A stretch of DNA of 64,000 nt. Origin: FEN-1297 sp963710735 (lineage in GTDB: Bacteria > Bacteroidota > Ignavibacteria > Ignavibacteriales > Ignavibacteriaceae). The notes beneath the pieces were generated by a model that saw only the letters and a list, made by a program, of their open reading frames with translations, did not search any database and was not told the DNA's origin. This document shows, in pieces, positions 18,595 to 27,923 of this stretch (position 1 is the stretch's first letter; every line of letters starts with the position of its first letter). The position numbers were made by a program, and so were the translations under genes. The DNA lies in assembly GCA_963710735.1 (NCBI GenBank), contig CAVQBN010000012.1, positions 124,001-188,000 of the forward strand, in the 5' to 3' direction.

Positions 18595-20643
18595 ATGGAA
18601 ATAGAAATAAAAGCCCCAAAAGCAGAAAAAATTAGGAAAGAATTAATAAAGCATAATCATAAAAGAGTTGACAATTATTTTTGGTTAAATGAAAAAGAAA
18701 ATCCAAAGGTAATAGAATACTTAAAAGCTGAAAATGATTATCTTAATGAAAAATTAAAACATACCGAAAATCTTCAGAATAAAATTTTTAATGAAATTGT
18801 CGGAAGAATAAAGCACGAAGATAAATCTGTGCCGTATTTGGATAATGGTTATTATTATTATCATCTATATAAAGAGGACAAAGAATATCCGATTTATTGC
18901 AGGCAAAAAGCGGTAAGTGAGTCACAAGAAGAAATAATTCTTGATGTGAACGAGCTAGTGAAAGATAATAGTTTCCTAAATGTGGTCGGATTGCATGTAA
19001 GTCCGGATAATAAAATATTGGCTTTTGGAATGGACCTTATTGGAAGAAGACAATATACTATCCATTTTAAAGAATTGACAACCGGCAATATATTTCCTGA
19101 CAAAATTGAAAATACAACCGGCAACCCGATATGGACAAATGACAGCAAAACAATTTTCTATTCAAAAAAAGATTCTACTCTTCGACCGTATAAAATATTT
19201 AAACATAAGCTTGGTGACAATGATAACGAAGAGGAAATTTTTCATGAAGCAGATGAAACTTATGGAGTTTATGTCTCCAAAACAAAATCAAATAAATATA
19301 TCTTAATAGGATCTTACAATACGTTATCCACGGAGTTCAGTTTTCTGGATGCGGATAAACCAAACGATCCGTTGAGAATAATACAGCCTAGAGAGAAAGG
19401 CCTTGAGTATTATGTCGGACACCATGGAGATTATTTTTATATAAACACAAACTGGAATGCAAAAAACTTTCGTTTGGTAAAAGCTCCAATCAAAAATCCT
19501 TCAAAAAAGTCTTGGACCGAAATTATTTCTCACCGGGAAGATGTATTGCTGGAAGGAATCGATACTTTCAAAAATTACTTGGTAGTGCAGGAAAGAAAAA
19601 ACGGATTAAAATTGTTAAGGATTATGAATTGGGCTGATAATTACGAATATTATCTTGATTTTGAAGAAGAAGCCTATACTTTGCACGTTCCCGCGAATCC
19701 GGAATTTAATTCTGATGTCTTTAGGTTTGTTTATAATTCGCTTACTATACCAAATTCAACGTACGACTTTGATATGAAATTAAAAAAGAAAATATTATTG
19801 AAACGTGAAGAAGTATTGGGAGACTACAATTCTCAGAATTACATATCGGAAAGACTTTACGCTGTTTCTAAAGATGGTGTCAAAATCCCGATTTCCATTG
19901 TATATAAAAAGGGACTTAAAAAAGATGGACAGAACCCTTTGCTGTTATATGGATACGGTTCGTACGGCATTAGCAACGATCCAAATTTCAATTCAATTAG
20001 AATTAGTTTATTAGACAGAGGAATTATTTTTGGAATTGCCCATATCCGGGGCGGCCAGGAAATGGGTCGTGACTGGTACGAAAATGGTAGACTTTTAAAA
20101 AAGAAGAATACTTTTACTGATTTTATTAATTGTGCGGAAAAACTTGTTGCAGAAAACTACACAAATCCTGAAAAACTTTTTGCTATTGGTGTCAGTGCAG
20201 GAGGCTTGTTAATGGGCGCGATAGCAAATATGCGTCCGGATTTATTTAAAGGAATTATTGCCAACGTTCCTTTTGTGGATATATTAACTACAATGTTAGA
20301 CGAGAACATCCCTCTTACTACATTTGAGTACGACGAGTGGGGAAATCCAAATAACAAAGATCTATATGATTATATGCTTTCGTATTCTCCTTATGATAAT
20401 GTGGAAGAAAAGAAATATCCAGCAATGCTGGTTAGTACTGCCTTGTTTGATTCTCAGGTACAATATTGGGAGCCGGCAAAATGGGTGGCTAAGCTTCGCG
20501 ATATGAAAATAGATAATAATTTGCTGCTTTTATATACAAATTTAGCTGCTGGACACGGCGGCGCATCAGGAAGATTTGAACGATATAAATTGAATGCCCT
20601 TGAATATGCTTTTATGCTTGATCAATTGAATATTAATGATTGA
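18595..20643 (+). CDS. S9 prolyl oligopeptidase-family peptidase (oligopeptidase B-like)
   Basis: A 682-residue serine peptidase of family S9A, cytosolic (no signal peptide). Residues about 70-400 form the beta-propeller that limits access to oligopeptides, and the C-terminal alpha/beta hydrolase domain holds the triad: Ser534 in GVSAGG, Asp619 in TALFDSQ and His654 in AAGHGGASGR. The HIRGGQEMGRDWYE segment and the FEYDEWGNP motif are typical of the oligopeptidase B branch, which cuts after Arg or Lys. Specificity for basic residues is inferred from this resemblance only. A gene encoding a chagasin-like inhibitor domain follows 61 bases downstream. Confidence 0.93.
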   Translation: MEIEIKAPKAEKIRKELIKHNHKRVDNYFWLNEKENPKVIEYLKAENDYLNEKLKHTENLQNKIFNEIVGRIKHEDKSVPYLDNGYYYYHLYKEDKEYPIYCRQKAVSESQEEIILDVNELVKDNSFLNVVGLHVSPDNKILAFGMDLIGRRQYTIHFKELTTGNIFPDKIENTTGNPIWTNDSKTIFYSKKDSTLRPYKIFKHKLGDNDNEEEIFHEADETYGVYVSKTKSNKYILIGSYNTLSTEFSFLDADKPNDPLRIIQPREKGLEYYVGHHGDYFYINTNWNAKNFRLVKAPIKNPSKKSWTEIISHREDVLLEGIDTFKNYLVVQERKNGLKLLRIMNWADNYEYYLDFEEEAYTLHVPANPEFNSDVFRFVYNSLTIPNSTYDFDMKLKKKILLKREEVLGDYNSQNYISERLYAVSKDGVKIPISIVYKKGLKKDGQNPLLLYGYGSYGISNDPNFNSIRISLLDRGIIFGIAHIRGGQEMGRDWYENGRLLKKKNTFTDFINCAEKLVAENYTNPEKLFAIGVSAGGLLMGAIANMRPDLFKGIIANVPFVDILTTMLDENIPLTTFEYDEWGNPNNKDLYDYMLSYSPYDNVEEKKYPAMLVSTALFDSQVQYWEPAKWVAKLRDMKIDNNLLLLYTNLAAGHGGASGRFERYKLNALEYAFMLDQLNIND

Positions 20644-20704
20644 AAATGATTTTTAGAATGATTATTTAAGAAGTGATAATAATTTTTAATTTGAAGGATT
20701 GGAT

Positions 20705-21727
20705 ATGAAATCGCAAACATTCTTTTCTTTAATACTTATAGTCTTGATTTTTACCTTTGTACCTTTAGAAAAAATACCTGCACAAGATAATAACGGTAAG
20801 ATTACCTCTGCAGCAATATGGAACCCGAGTATGCAAACAATGGATGAAATCACAACTAACTGTGGTGGCTATCAAGGAAAAGATTTAGAACAATGTTTTG
20901 TATCAGTTATGCAAAAATCAGGTGCATCCAAACAAGCTATAGCTTTTACAGGATTATTGGGCAATAAAGGTTACATGAAAGGATTCCGGAAATTAAAATT
21001 AGTTGATGCAGCATTTGTCTATTTCCCGCTTCGACAATCAGATCATGAAGGATGTATGCTTGTGAATGGATCTCCAGCAATACTCGATGTAGATGACAAT
21101 AGCATACTTGATATGAATGATATGGAAAAAGATCCGCTCTACACAAGTCTCGCTCAACAATTTCAAGAAATATCGCTTTGGCCAGGTGATCGTCAGGGAA
21201 CAGATTACCCATATGTAGAAACACTTCCTCATAAATCTGAACGGGTGGTTGTAAATTATCGTTTAAGAAATGGGTGTAATACATGCAACTTAATTGGATT
21301 TGTAGAATTTGGATTTGATTTTGACAGTACCGGAGCTTTTCTAGGAACAAAATTTTTAAGTATAAAAAAAGCAGTCATAGCAGCAGATGAGACTTCAACC
21401 GGAAATAACTTAAAAAATATTTATGATGATCCTTCTGTACCAATTAATGTAAATGTTGGCGATGAATTTGCTCTTGTTCTTTCATCAAATCATTCAATGG
21501 GATTTAGCTGGCAGCTTGCTAAGCCACTTGATGCAAATATTTTATCAATGCTGGGTACAGATTTTATAATTCCCAATGAAACTCTTCCAGATGCCGCTGG
21601 AAAGGAAACCTGGAGTTTTAAAGCTGTTGGCAAAGGTACTACAAAAATTTCGCTGAAATATGTTCGATCATGGGACAAAGCAGAAACTTCTTACGAAACC
21701 GAAACTTTTAATATTAATGTTAATTGA
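20705..21727 (+). CDS. Exported protein with C-terminal chagasin-like (I42) inhibitor domain
   Basis: A 340-residue protein with an N-terminal signal peptide (SLILIVLIFTFVPL). The last 95 or so residues match the chagasin/amoebiasin I42 fold: VNVGDEFALVLSSN, then SMGFSWQL at loop 2, DAAGKETWSFKAVGKG, and YVRSWDK in place of the RPW loop. I42 proteins tightly inhibit papain-like cysteine proteases. Residues about 40-230 form a second region with several cysteines (CGGYQGKDLEQC, GCMLVNG, GCNTCNL) that I cannot assign. ATG 20705 is preceded by GAAGGATTGG; the TTG at 20699 is rejected as a start. It may be co-transcribed with the S9 peptidase upstream, but that is a serine peptidase, so inhibition of it is not implied. 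Confidence 0.75.
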   Translation: MKSQTFFSLILIVLIFTFVPLEKIPAQDNNGKITSAAIWNPSMQTMDEITTNCGGYQGKDLEQCFVSVMQKSGASKQAIAFTGLLGNKGYMKGFRKLKLVDAAFVYFPLRQSDHEGCMLVNGSPAILDVDDNSILDMNDMEKDPLYTSLAQQFQEISLWPGDRQGTDYPYVETLPHKSERVVVNYRLRNGCNTCNLIGFVEFGFDFDSTGAFLGTKFLSIKKAVIAADETSTGNNLKNIYDDPSVPINVNVGDEFALVLSSNHSMGFSWQLAKPLDANILSMLGTDFIIPNETLPDAAGKETWSFKAVGKGTTKISLKYVRSWDKAETSYETETFNINVN

Positions 21728-21857
21728 TATAAGAAGGATTAATTATTCTGCTTAATATTTAACGCTGCTCATTTTTGATTAATACAGCCGCTCAGAATTT
21801 TAAATTCTTATATCTAATACAATTTATTAATTAATTTTGATATAAAATATTTTTAGT

Positions 21858-22862
21858 ATGGATAATTTAGAAATTTCAATGAACAATTATTTTGTATCGA
21901 AAGATCTTGACCGATTAAGTAATAATCGTACAGACGATACATGGTTAAACGATAAATTAAGTAATTCAGACACTTTGATAATTCCATTGTACGGCCTTAA
22001 ATTATTATTTTCCGGTTCGGATCAATTATTTGCAGTTTTTTTAAAACCGGATTTTTTTAATGATCTGGAAAGCATTAAAGAATATTTTATCTTCCTGGGC
22101 GAAAGTAATGGGAAGTATTATTTTTGTATTGAAATAGAAAAAATTGGGTTGCCGCAGGAAAGTTATTTAAAGCTTGGTGAATTTAGGGAACTAAGGTTTG
22201 CTGCTCCTTTAATTGAAAAAGAAACTGCAGGAATTTTAGCATATGCCAGAGCAATAATATATTGGCATCAACATCATGTATTCTGCGGAGTGTGCGGCCA
22301 TCCTACTCAAATTAAATTTGCTGGTCACAAGAGAATTTGCTCTAATTCCAAATGCGGCGAAGAACATTTTCCGAGAACCGATCCGGCAATAATTGTGTTG
22401 GTAAGTAATGGTGATAAATGTTTACTTGCAAGACAGCCGAAATGGAGGCCCGGACAGTATGCAACTATTGCCGGCTTTGTGGAACCAGGCGAGAGTCTAG
22501 AACAGGCAGTAGCTCGCGAGGTGTATGAAGAAACGGGAATTGAATTAAAGAATATATGGTACCGCTCATCCCAGCCATGGCCTTTCCCCGCAGCTATTAT
22601 GCTTGGATTTAGGGCAAATGCGAAAACCACAAAGATTACACTTCACGATAATGAACTTGAGGATGCGCAATGGCTTACAAGAAAAGAAATCAAATTAAGA
22701 TTATTGAATAACATTATAAAACTTCCGTTTAGTATTTCAATATCATTCCGGCTGGTTGAAGAATGGTTTAATGAAGGGGACGAAGGTAATTTATTCGAAT
22801 TGATTTCATCGATTGATCCCGCCAAAAGAGTAAAACAAATGCGTGTTATACCTCACCTATAA
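21858..22862 (+). CDS. nudC: NADH pyrophosphatase NudC
   Basis: A 334-residue Nudix hydrolase of the NudC family, which cleaves NAD(H) and removes NAD caps from RNA. A zinc ribbon is formed by Cys143, Cys146, Cys161 and Cys166 (CGVC ... CSNSKC). The Nudix box runs from GFVEPGESLEQAVARE to YEETGI (206-228), and the NADH-specific motif SQPWPFP follows at 238-244, which separates NudC from other Nudix enzymes. The N-terminal 120 residues form the usual beta domain. It is somewhat longer than E. coli NudC (257). It precedes the TetR-controlled export operon but is separated from it by an operator and promoter. Confidence 0.96.
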   Translation: MDNLEISMNNYFVSKDLDRLSNNRTDDTWLNDKLSNSDTLIIPLYGLKLLFSGSDQLFAVFLKPDFFNDLESIKEYFIFLGESNGKYYFCIEIEKIGLPQESYLKLGEFRELRFAAPLIEKETAGILAYARAIIYWHQHHVFCGVCGHPTQIKFAGHKRICSNSKCGEEHFPRTDPAIIVLVSNGDKCLLARQPKWRPGQYATIAGFVEPGESLEQAVAREVYEETGIELKNIWYRSSQPWPFPAAIMLGFRANAKTTKITLHDNELEDAQWLTRKEIKLRLLNNIIKLPFSISISFRLVEEWFNEGDEGNLFELISSIDPAKRVKQMRVIPHL

Positions 22863-22891
22863 ATTATTTCATTAAACAAGACTAAAATAAT

Positions 22892-22960
22892 GGAAACTTT
22901 TGCTTGACAAAATCGTTTCCATGTATTAAGTTGGAAACGTAAAAAACAAAAAAAGTTTCC
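22892..22960. promoter_or_regulatory. Four-half-site operator and promoter region of the TetR export operon
   Basis: Four hexamer half-sites alternate in orientation: GGAAAC 22892-22897, GTTTCC 22915-22920, GGAAAC 22933-22938 and GTTTCC 22955-22960. The middle pair extends to CGTTTCC-N12-GGAAACG. A TTGACA (22904-22909) lies inside the array with TATTAA (22924-22929) after it; the 14-base gap is shorter than a classical -35/-10 pair, so the promoter is uncertain. The array ends 11 bases before the TetR start codon, so bound TetR dimers would block transcription of the regulator and the export genes behind it. Autoregulation is inferred. Confidence 0.72.
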
Positions 22961-22971
22961 ATCGTTTTAAC

Positions 22972-23577
22972 ATGAATGAAGAAAAAGAAAAAATTTTAAG
23001 CTTTGCTTCTCAAAAATTTATGCGTGAAGGTTTTTACAAAACAACAATCGATGAGATTGCATCTGAGATGCATATGAGCAAAAAAACTATATACAGAAAC
23101 TTCTCCTCAAAGGAAGAACTGGTTAAAGCAGTTGTAAAAAAATTTTTTGATGAAAATGTATTAAGAATTGACGAGGTACTTCACATAGAATGTAATGCAG
23201 TAGAAAAACTAGTAAAGCTCTTTGAAGTTGTGGGAACCATATTAGCGAAAGTTAATGATAAAATTTTAAGCGATATTCATCATTATGCTCCCGAGCATTG
23301 GAAAGAAATTGATGATTTAAGGACAAAAAAAATGACATCATTTCTAACTAACATTATTAGCCAGGGACAGAATGAAGGCTATTTTTTAGAGATGAAGCCT
23401 GAAATATTAATTACTGTTTTCATAGCATCAGTTAGAGCAGTTGTCAATCCCGAATTTACAATTAATAATAGATTTACAATGATCGAAGCATTAAGAGGCG
23501 CGATAGAAATTTTAATGAACGGTATAATGACTGAAAAAGGTAAAAAGATTTTTAAAAAACTTAATTATGGAGCGTAA
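22972..23577 (+). CDS. TetR-family regulator of the export operon
   Basis: A 201-residue TetR-family repressor. The N-terminal helix-turn-helix (about residues 15-50: TTIDEIASEMHMSKKTIYRNF) is canonical, followed by an alpha-helical ligand-binding and dimerisation domain with HHYAPEHWKEIDDLR. It is the first gene of an export operon. The membrane-fusion gene starts two bases after its stop codon, so the two are certainly co-transcribed. The position equals that of ybiH (cecR) ahead of ybhGFSR in E. coli. The inducer is unknown; the surrounding operon suggests a toxic organic compound or antibiotic. A four-half-site palindromic array directly upstream is the obvious binding target. Confidence 0.93.
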   Translation: MNEEKEKILSFASQKFMREGFYKTTIDEIASEMHMSKKTIYRNFSSKEELVKAVVKKFFDENVLRIDEVLHIECNAVEKLVKLFEVVGTILAKVNDKILSDIHHYAPEHWKEIDDLRTKKMTSFLTNIISQGQNEGYFLEMKPEILITVFIASVRAVVNPEFTINNRFTMIEALRGAIEILMNGIMTEKGKKIFKKLNYGA

Positions 23578-23579
23578 AT

Positions 23580-24548
23580 ATGAGAGCGTTAATTCTGTCA
23601 CTATCCTTTATAATTCTCGGATTAATTACTGGATGCGGTAGCGGAAATAATAAAAATAAAATTGAAGCTTCAGGTACTATTGAAGCCACCAATGTTGTTG
23701 TTAGTTCAAAGGTTAGTGGCCAGGTTACAAAACTTTTTTTCAACGAAGGAGCTAAAATTAACGAGGGCGATACGGTAATGACGATTGATCATGATCTGCT
23801 TTCTATTCAGCTCAAACAAGCTGAAGCTGGGATGGATGCAGCAAAAGCTCAGCTGGATTTGTTAATCCAAGGGGCAAGGAAAGAAGATATACAACAAGCA
23901 GAGGATGGTGTTACACAAGCAAAAGCAAATTATGAATTAGCGTCTACTGTTAAAGAAAGAAACGACAGACTAATAAAAGCTAATTCTATTACTAAACAGC
24001 AATATGATGACGTTATCGCTAAGTATGAAATAGCCCAGGCTCAATTTAATTCTGCTCAAGAAAATCTGAAGAAGTTAAAAAACCTGGCGCGTCCTGAAGA
24101 AATTAAACAAGCAAAAGCTAATCTCAATAGGCAGATTGCTTCTGTTAATTTCATCAAAAAAAATATTAGCGATTCGTATGTTACCGCCCCTATTAGTGGA
24201 TTTTTTGTTAAAAAATTTGTTGAATCGGGTGAAAGTGTAGCCCCGCTATCTTCTTTACTTATGTTATCAAATTTGAATTACGTGGATTTAGTTATTTACG
24301 TTTCCGAAACCGAGCTTGGTAAAGTTCAGCTTGGACAGGAAGCTGATGTAACTGTTGATTCATATAAGGATAAAACATTTAAAGGAAAAGTTATTTATAT
24401 ATCCCCGGATGCTGAGTTTACCCCCAAAAATATTCAGACAAAAGATGAAAGAATTAAGCTTGTTTATGCAGTAAAAATTCATATTCACAATCCAGAATAT
24501 GAATTAAAAGATGGTATGCCTGCTGATGCTGCAATCAATTTGAAGTAA
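23580..24548 (+). CDS. HlyD/YbhG-like membrane-fusion lipoprotein
   Basis: A 322-residue periplasmic adaptor of the HlyD/YbhG family, bridging an inner-membrane ABC exporter and an outer-membrane channel. A lipobox (LITGC, Cys at about 20) follows the signal peptide, so it should be lipid-anchored. Lipoyl/barrel-sandwich halves flank a long coiled-coil hairpin (about residues 75-190: AEAGMDAAKAQLDLL to NLNRQIASVNF), and the beta-barrel domain follows (YVTAPISGFFVKKFV, GQEADVTVDSYKDKTFKG). The ARKEDIQQAEDGVTQAKANY segment is typical of YbhG. It is translationally close to the TetR gene and followed 42 bases later by the first ATPase. Confidence 0.94.
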   Translation: MRALILSLSFIILGLITGCGSGNNKNKIEASGTIEATNVVVSSKVSGQVTKLFFNEGAKINEGDTVMTIDHDLLSIQLKQAEAGMDAAKAQLDLLIQGARKEDIQQAEDGVTQAKANYELASTVKERNDRLIKANSITKQQYDDVIAKYEIAQAQFNSAQENLKKLKNLARPEEIKQAKANLNRQIASVNFIKKNISDSYVTAPISGFFVKKFVESGESVAPLSSLLMLSNLNYVDLVIYVSETELGKVQLGQEADVTVDSYKDKTFKGKVIYISPDAEFTPKNIQTKDERIKLVYAVKIHIHNPEYELKDGMPADAAINLK

Positions 24549-24590
24549 AATGGCCTTCAAATAAAACGGAATTTTAAATTATAGATTAGA

Positions 24591-25544
24591 ATGAGTTCAA
24601 TGGAATCTGCAATTAAAGTAGAAAATATTAAAAAAAATTATAATGAAGTTATAGCATTAAATGGAATTTCATTTGATGTAAAACCAGCTGAAATGTTTGG
24701 ATTGGTTGGCCCTGATGGAGCAGGAAAGACAACAACAATACGTCTTTTATGCGGGCTGTTATCACCCACGGAAGGGAAAGCTGAAATTTTTAATCTGGAT
24801 ATTGAAAAAGAAAAAAACAAAGTCCAAAAAATGATAGGCTATTTATCCCAGAAATTCAGTTTATACGGCGATTTAACGATAGATGAGAATATCGAATTTT
24901 TTGCCGATCTTCACGGAGTTGGTGATTATAAAACCAGAAGAAATGAATTACTGGAATTTACAAGGCTTACTCCTTTCAGAGATAGATTAGCCGATAATTT
25001 GTCGGGCGGAATGAAACAGAAACTCGCTCTTGCATGCACACTAATACATAAACCCAAAATTATCTTTTTAGATGAACCAACAACCGGTGTTGATCCTGTT
25101 TCTCGTCGTGACTTTTGGAAAATATTATCGAATTTAATAAAGGACGGTGTGACAATTTTTATGTCTACACCATACCTGGACGAAGCTGAAAGGTGTAACC
25201 GTGTAGCATTACTAAATGAGGGAAAAATTATGAGTTTCGATACTCCTCAAAATATAAAAGCTTCAATCAAACAAATTATTGTTGAAATTGTTTGTCTGCC
25301 TATAATCGGTGCATATAAAATACTGAAAGAAAAAAGTGAGTTCGAAATTCAAATGTTCGGTGATAGATTAAATATTGCTTTAAATAATTATGAAAAAGAA
25401 TATCCAGTTGTAGAAAAGTTAATTAAGGATGAAAGTATTCAAATTATTGACCATCGGGTTATTCCAATATCATTGGAAAATGTTTTTATACATTTAATAA
25501 ACGAGTCCAAACAAAATCAATTGAATAATTTAGCTGGATCATAA
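24591..25544 (+). CDS. ABC transporter ATPase (YbhF N-terminal-half-like)
   Basis: A 317-residue ABC ATPase energising the exporter. Walker A is GPDGAGKTT (Asp replaces the usual Asn, as in the first ATPase half of YbhF-type proteins), followed by the Q-loop YLSQKFSLYGDLT, signature NLSGGMKQKLALA, Walker B IIFLDEPTTGVDP and the switch region MSTPYLDEAERC, where the usual H-loop His is replaced by Pro or Thr. This pattern, with a weak switch residue, suits the N-terminal partner of an asymmetric ATPase pair. Its complement is the second ATPase gene at 26993; in E. coli YbhF the two are one protein. Pairing as a heterodimer is inferred. Confidence 0.9.
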   Translation: MSSMESAIKVENIKKNYNEVIALNGISFDVKPAEMFGLVGPDGAGKTTTIRLLCGLLSPTEGKAEIFNLDIEKEKNKVQKMIGYLSQKFSLYGDLTIDENIEFFADLHGVGDYKTRRNELLEFTRLTPFRDRLADNLSGGMKQKLALACTLIHKPKIIFLDEPTTGVDPVSRRDFWKILSNLIKDGVTIFMSTPYLDEAERCNRVALLNEGKIMSFDTPQNIKASIKQIIVEIVCLPIIGAYKILKEKSEFEIQMFGDRLNIALNNYEKEYPVVEKLIKDESIQIIDHRVIPISLENVFIHLINESKQNQLNNLAGS

Positions 25545-25583
25545 TTATAACTTATGCAAAGATAAAAACACAAGGATCTGAAA

Positions 25584-26897
25584 ATGAAAAAAATATTTTT
25601 TTTAATTTTATTATTTGCCTCTGTCTTATTTGGACAAACCAGGAAATTAACTCTCGCGGAAAGCTTAGAAATCGGCTTAAAGAATAGTAAAGACTTAAAA
25701 ATATCTAACTCAAAAATGATTAGTGCCGGGGCACAGGTTACTTCAGCAACATCTCAATTACTGCCTCAACTTGGAATAACAGCTAGCTACATGCATTTAA
25801 GTAATATACCGCCATTCCAGGTTTCGCTTCCGATTTTCCCACAGCCGATACAAATATCACCGGTTATTTTAGATAATTATAACCTAAAATTAACACTGCA
25901 GCAGCCATTGTTTACCGGCTTTAGGTTGCTATCGTTAAGAAGTGCCGCTAAATCTAACTATAAAGCTTCCCAATTAGATTACAATAGTGAAACCAATGAG
26001 GTAGCATATAAAATTCAAAACGCATTTTGGAATTATTATAAAGCAGCTCAAAATGATAAAGTATTGACAGATAATCTTCAGCAAATAAATCAGCATCTAT
26101 CCGACACAAAAAATTTTCTTTCTAATGGTTTAGCAACTCAAAATGATGTACTTAAACTTGAAGTTCAATATTCGAGCACAAAACTGCAAAAGATTGAAGC
26201 TGATAATAATTTAGATATTGCAAGAACAGTTTTTAATCAGGCCGTCGGTTTGCCGCTTGAATCTGAAACAGAAATTGAAACGAATGCAATCAGCACACAA
26301 AAAAACTCCGACAATTTAAATGAACTAATAGCTGAAGCAAAAAATAACAGAAGTGAATTAAAAGCTTTAAACTCCAGAGTTGAGGCAAGTCAGCAAGGAG
26401 TTCGTGCTGCCGAATCCACCTGGTTCCCATCAATCTATTTGATTGGTGATTATTATTACAGTAAACCTAACCAAAGGATTATTCCCGCAGTTAATAAATT
26501 TAAAGATACCTGGGATGTAGGTGTCTCACTTTCATGGAGTTTATGGAACTGGGGAAATAGTTCCGCACAAACTACTATTGCGGAGCAAAATAAAATTCAG
26601 ATTGAAACATCTTTATCGCAATTAAAAGATGCGGTTGAAATTGAAGTATATCAGAATTATTTAACATTTAAAAGAGCTTATGATAAAGTAAATGTTGCAA
26701 AGCTCGGAGTTGAACAGGCTGAAGAAAATTATAGAATGATTAATGAAAAATACAATACTCAAGTTGCAACAAGTACTGACCTTATCGATTCGGAAGTTTC
26801 GCTTCTGCAGGCAAAAACAAATTATAACAATGCGCTGGTTGATTATGAAATGGCAAAAGTCAGATTAGATAAATCTATAGGTAGGAAAATTTATTAA
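25584..26897 (+). CDS. TolC-family outer-membrane efflux channel
   Basis: A 437-residue outer-membrane efflux protein. A signal peptide (KKIFFLILLFASVLFG, cleaved near QTRK) is followed by two tandem OEP repeats, each with long coiled-coil helices (LTLAESLEIGLKNSKDLK, and after about residue 235 LNELIAEAKNNRSELKAL). Trimers form the outer-membrane barrel and periplasmic tunnel that dock with the adaptor encoded two genes upstream. The gene lies between the two ATPase genes, an arrangement absent from E. coli ybhGFSR, which relies on a channel encoded elsewhere. An AAGGAT site precedes the start. Confidence 0.94.
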   Translation: MKKIFFLILLFASVLFGQTRKLTLAESLEIGLKNSKDLKISNSKMISAGAQVTSATSQLLPQLGITASYMHLSNIPPFQVSLPIFPQPIQISPVILDNYNLKLTLQQPLFTGFRLLSLRSAAKSNYKASQLDYNSETNEVAYKIQNAFWNYYKAAQNDKVLTDNLQQINQHLSDTKNFLSNGLATQNDVLKLEVQYSSTKLQKIEADNNLDIARTVFNQAVGLPLESETEIETNAISTQKNSDNLNELIAEAKNNRSELKALNSRVEASQQGVRAAESTWFPSIYLIGDYYYSKPNQRIIPAVNKFKDTWDVGVSLSWSLWNWGNSSAQTTIAEQNKIQIETSLSQLKDAVEIEVYQNYLTFKRAYDKVNVAKLGVEQAEENYRMINEKYNTQVATSTDLIDSEVSLLQAKTNYNNALVDYEMAKVRLDKSIGRKIY

Positions 26898-26992
26898 ACA
26901 AAAATGTTTAATTGCTGTATGATAAATTGTTTCAAATACAATTAATTGATTTAGCAATTGGACAATGAAAAAATTTAACAATTTGTAGCAAA

Positions 26993-27922
26993 ATGAATTC
27001 AATTGAAGTAAATAATCTTACAAAAAAATATGGAAGTTTTACCGCCGTAAACGGCATTTCATTTAATGTAAAAGAAGGAGAAATCTTCGGGTTTTTGGGC
27101 GCTAACGGAGCAGGAAAGTCCACAGCAATAAAAATGCTATGCGGTATTTTGGAACCTACATCAGGCGATGCAATGGTTGGCGGATTCAGTGTAATGAACC
27201 AGCCTGATAAAGTTAAAACAAGAATTGGTTATATGTCTCAAAGATTCTCATTATACAACGATCTTACAGTTGAAGAAAATATAAATTTTTTCGGTGGAGT
27301 TTACGGACTTTATAACAGCAAACTGAAAGAACGGAAGAGTTGGGTTCTTAAAGTTGCATATCTTGAAGGTAAAGAACATTTGCTGACAGCCTCTTTACCT
27401 GGCGGAATCAAACAGAGATTGGCCCTTGCTATTGCAGTAATTCATGAACCTAAAATTGTATTTTTAGATGAACCCACCGGCGGAGTCGATCCGATTTCAA
27501 GAAGAAATTTTTGGGATCTCATAAATGAATTATCCCAAAAGGGCGTTACTGTTTTTGTTACCACTCATTATCTGGATGAAGCCGAATTTTGCAACACTAT
27601 TACGCTAATAAACGCAGGCAACATTATTGCCAGTGGGAGTTCGAAGGAACTGAAAATAAAATATTTAACCAACGCTATTCTCGAAGTAGAATGTGATAGA
27701 GTTGTTGATGCGCTAGATATTCTCTCAAAAGAAAACTGGGTTGATGAAACTTCCATATTTGGAAATTACATCCATGTAAGTGTAAAGGATGAGCAAGAGG
27801 GAAGAAGATTGATTAAAAAAGTTTTATCCGAAAATAATTCAATGAATATTTTAAGAGTTGATAAGATAGTGCCGACGCTTGAGGATGTCTTTATATATCT
27901 GCTTGAAAAAGATAGGAAGTAA
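26993..27922 (+). CDS. ABC transporter ATPase (YbhF C-terminal-half-like)
   Basis: A 309-residue ABC ATPase with Walker A GANGAGKST, Q-loop YMSQRFSLYNDLT, Walker B IVFLDEPTGGVDP and a proper H-loop (VTTHYLDEAEFC). The ABC signature reads SLPGGIKQRLA, with Pro in place of the signature Ser. A Pro at this position also occurs in the second ATPase half of YbhF/YhiH-type exporters, so it is a family trait rather than damage. The gene partners the ATPase at 24591 and is followed, one base after its stop, by the first permease gene. Confidence 0.91.
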   Translation: MNSIEVNNLTKKYGSFTAVNGISFNVKEGEIFGFLGANGAGKSTAIKMLCGILEPTSGDAMVGGFSVMNQPDKVKTRIGYMSQRFSLYNDLTVEENINFFGGVYGLYNSKLKERKSWVLKVAYLEGKEHLLTASLPGGIKQRLALAIAVIHEPKIVFLDEPTGGVDPISRRNFWDLINELSQKGVTVFVTTHYLDEAEFCNTITLINAGNIIASGSSKELKIKYLTNAILEVECDRVVDALDILSKENWVDETSIFGNYIHVSVKDEQEGRRLIKKVLSENNSMNILRVDKIVPTLEDVFIYLLEKDRK

Positions 27923-27923
27923 A

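Noticed and set aside
20946..21350. 134-codon open frame antisense to the chagasin-like gene
   Set aside because: It lies wholly opposite a better-supported gene, has no ribosome site and reads as a codon-bias shadow.
26993..27922. Inactivation of the second efflux ATPase because its signature reads LPGG
   Set aside because: Pro at this position also occurs in the corresponding half of YbhF/YhiH-type ATPases, and the other motifs are intact.
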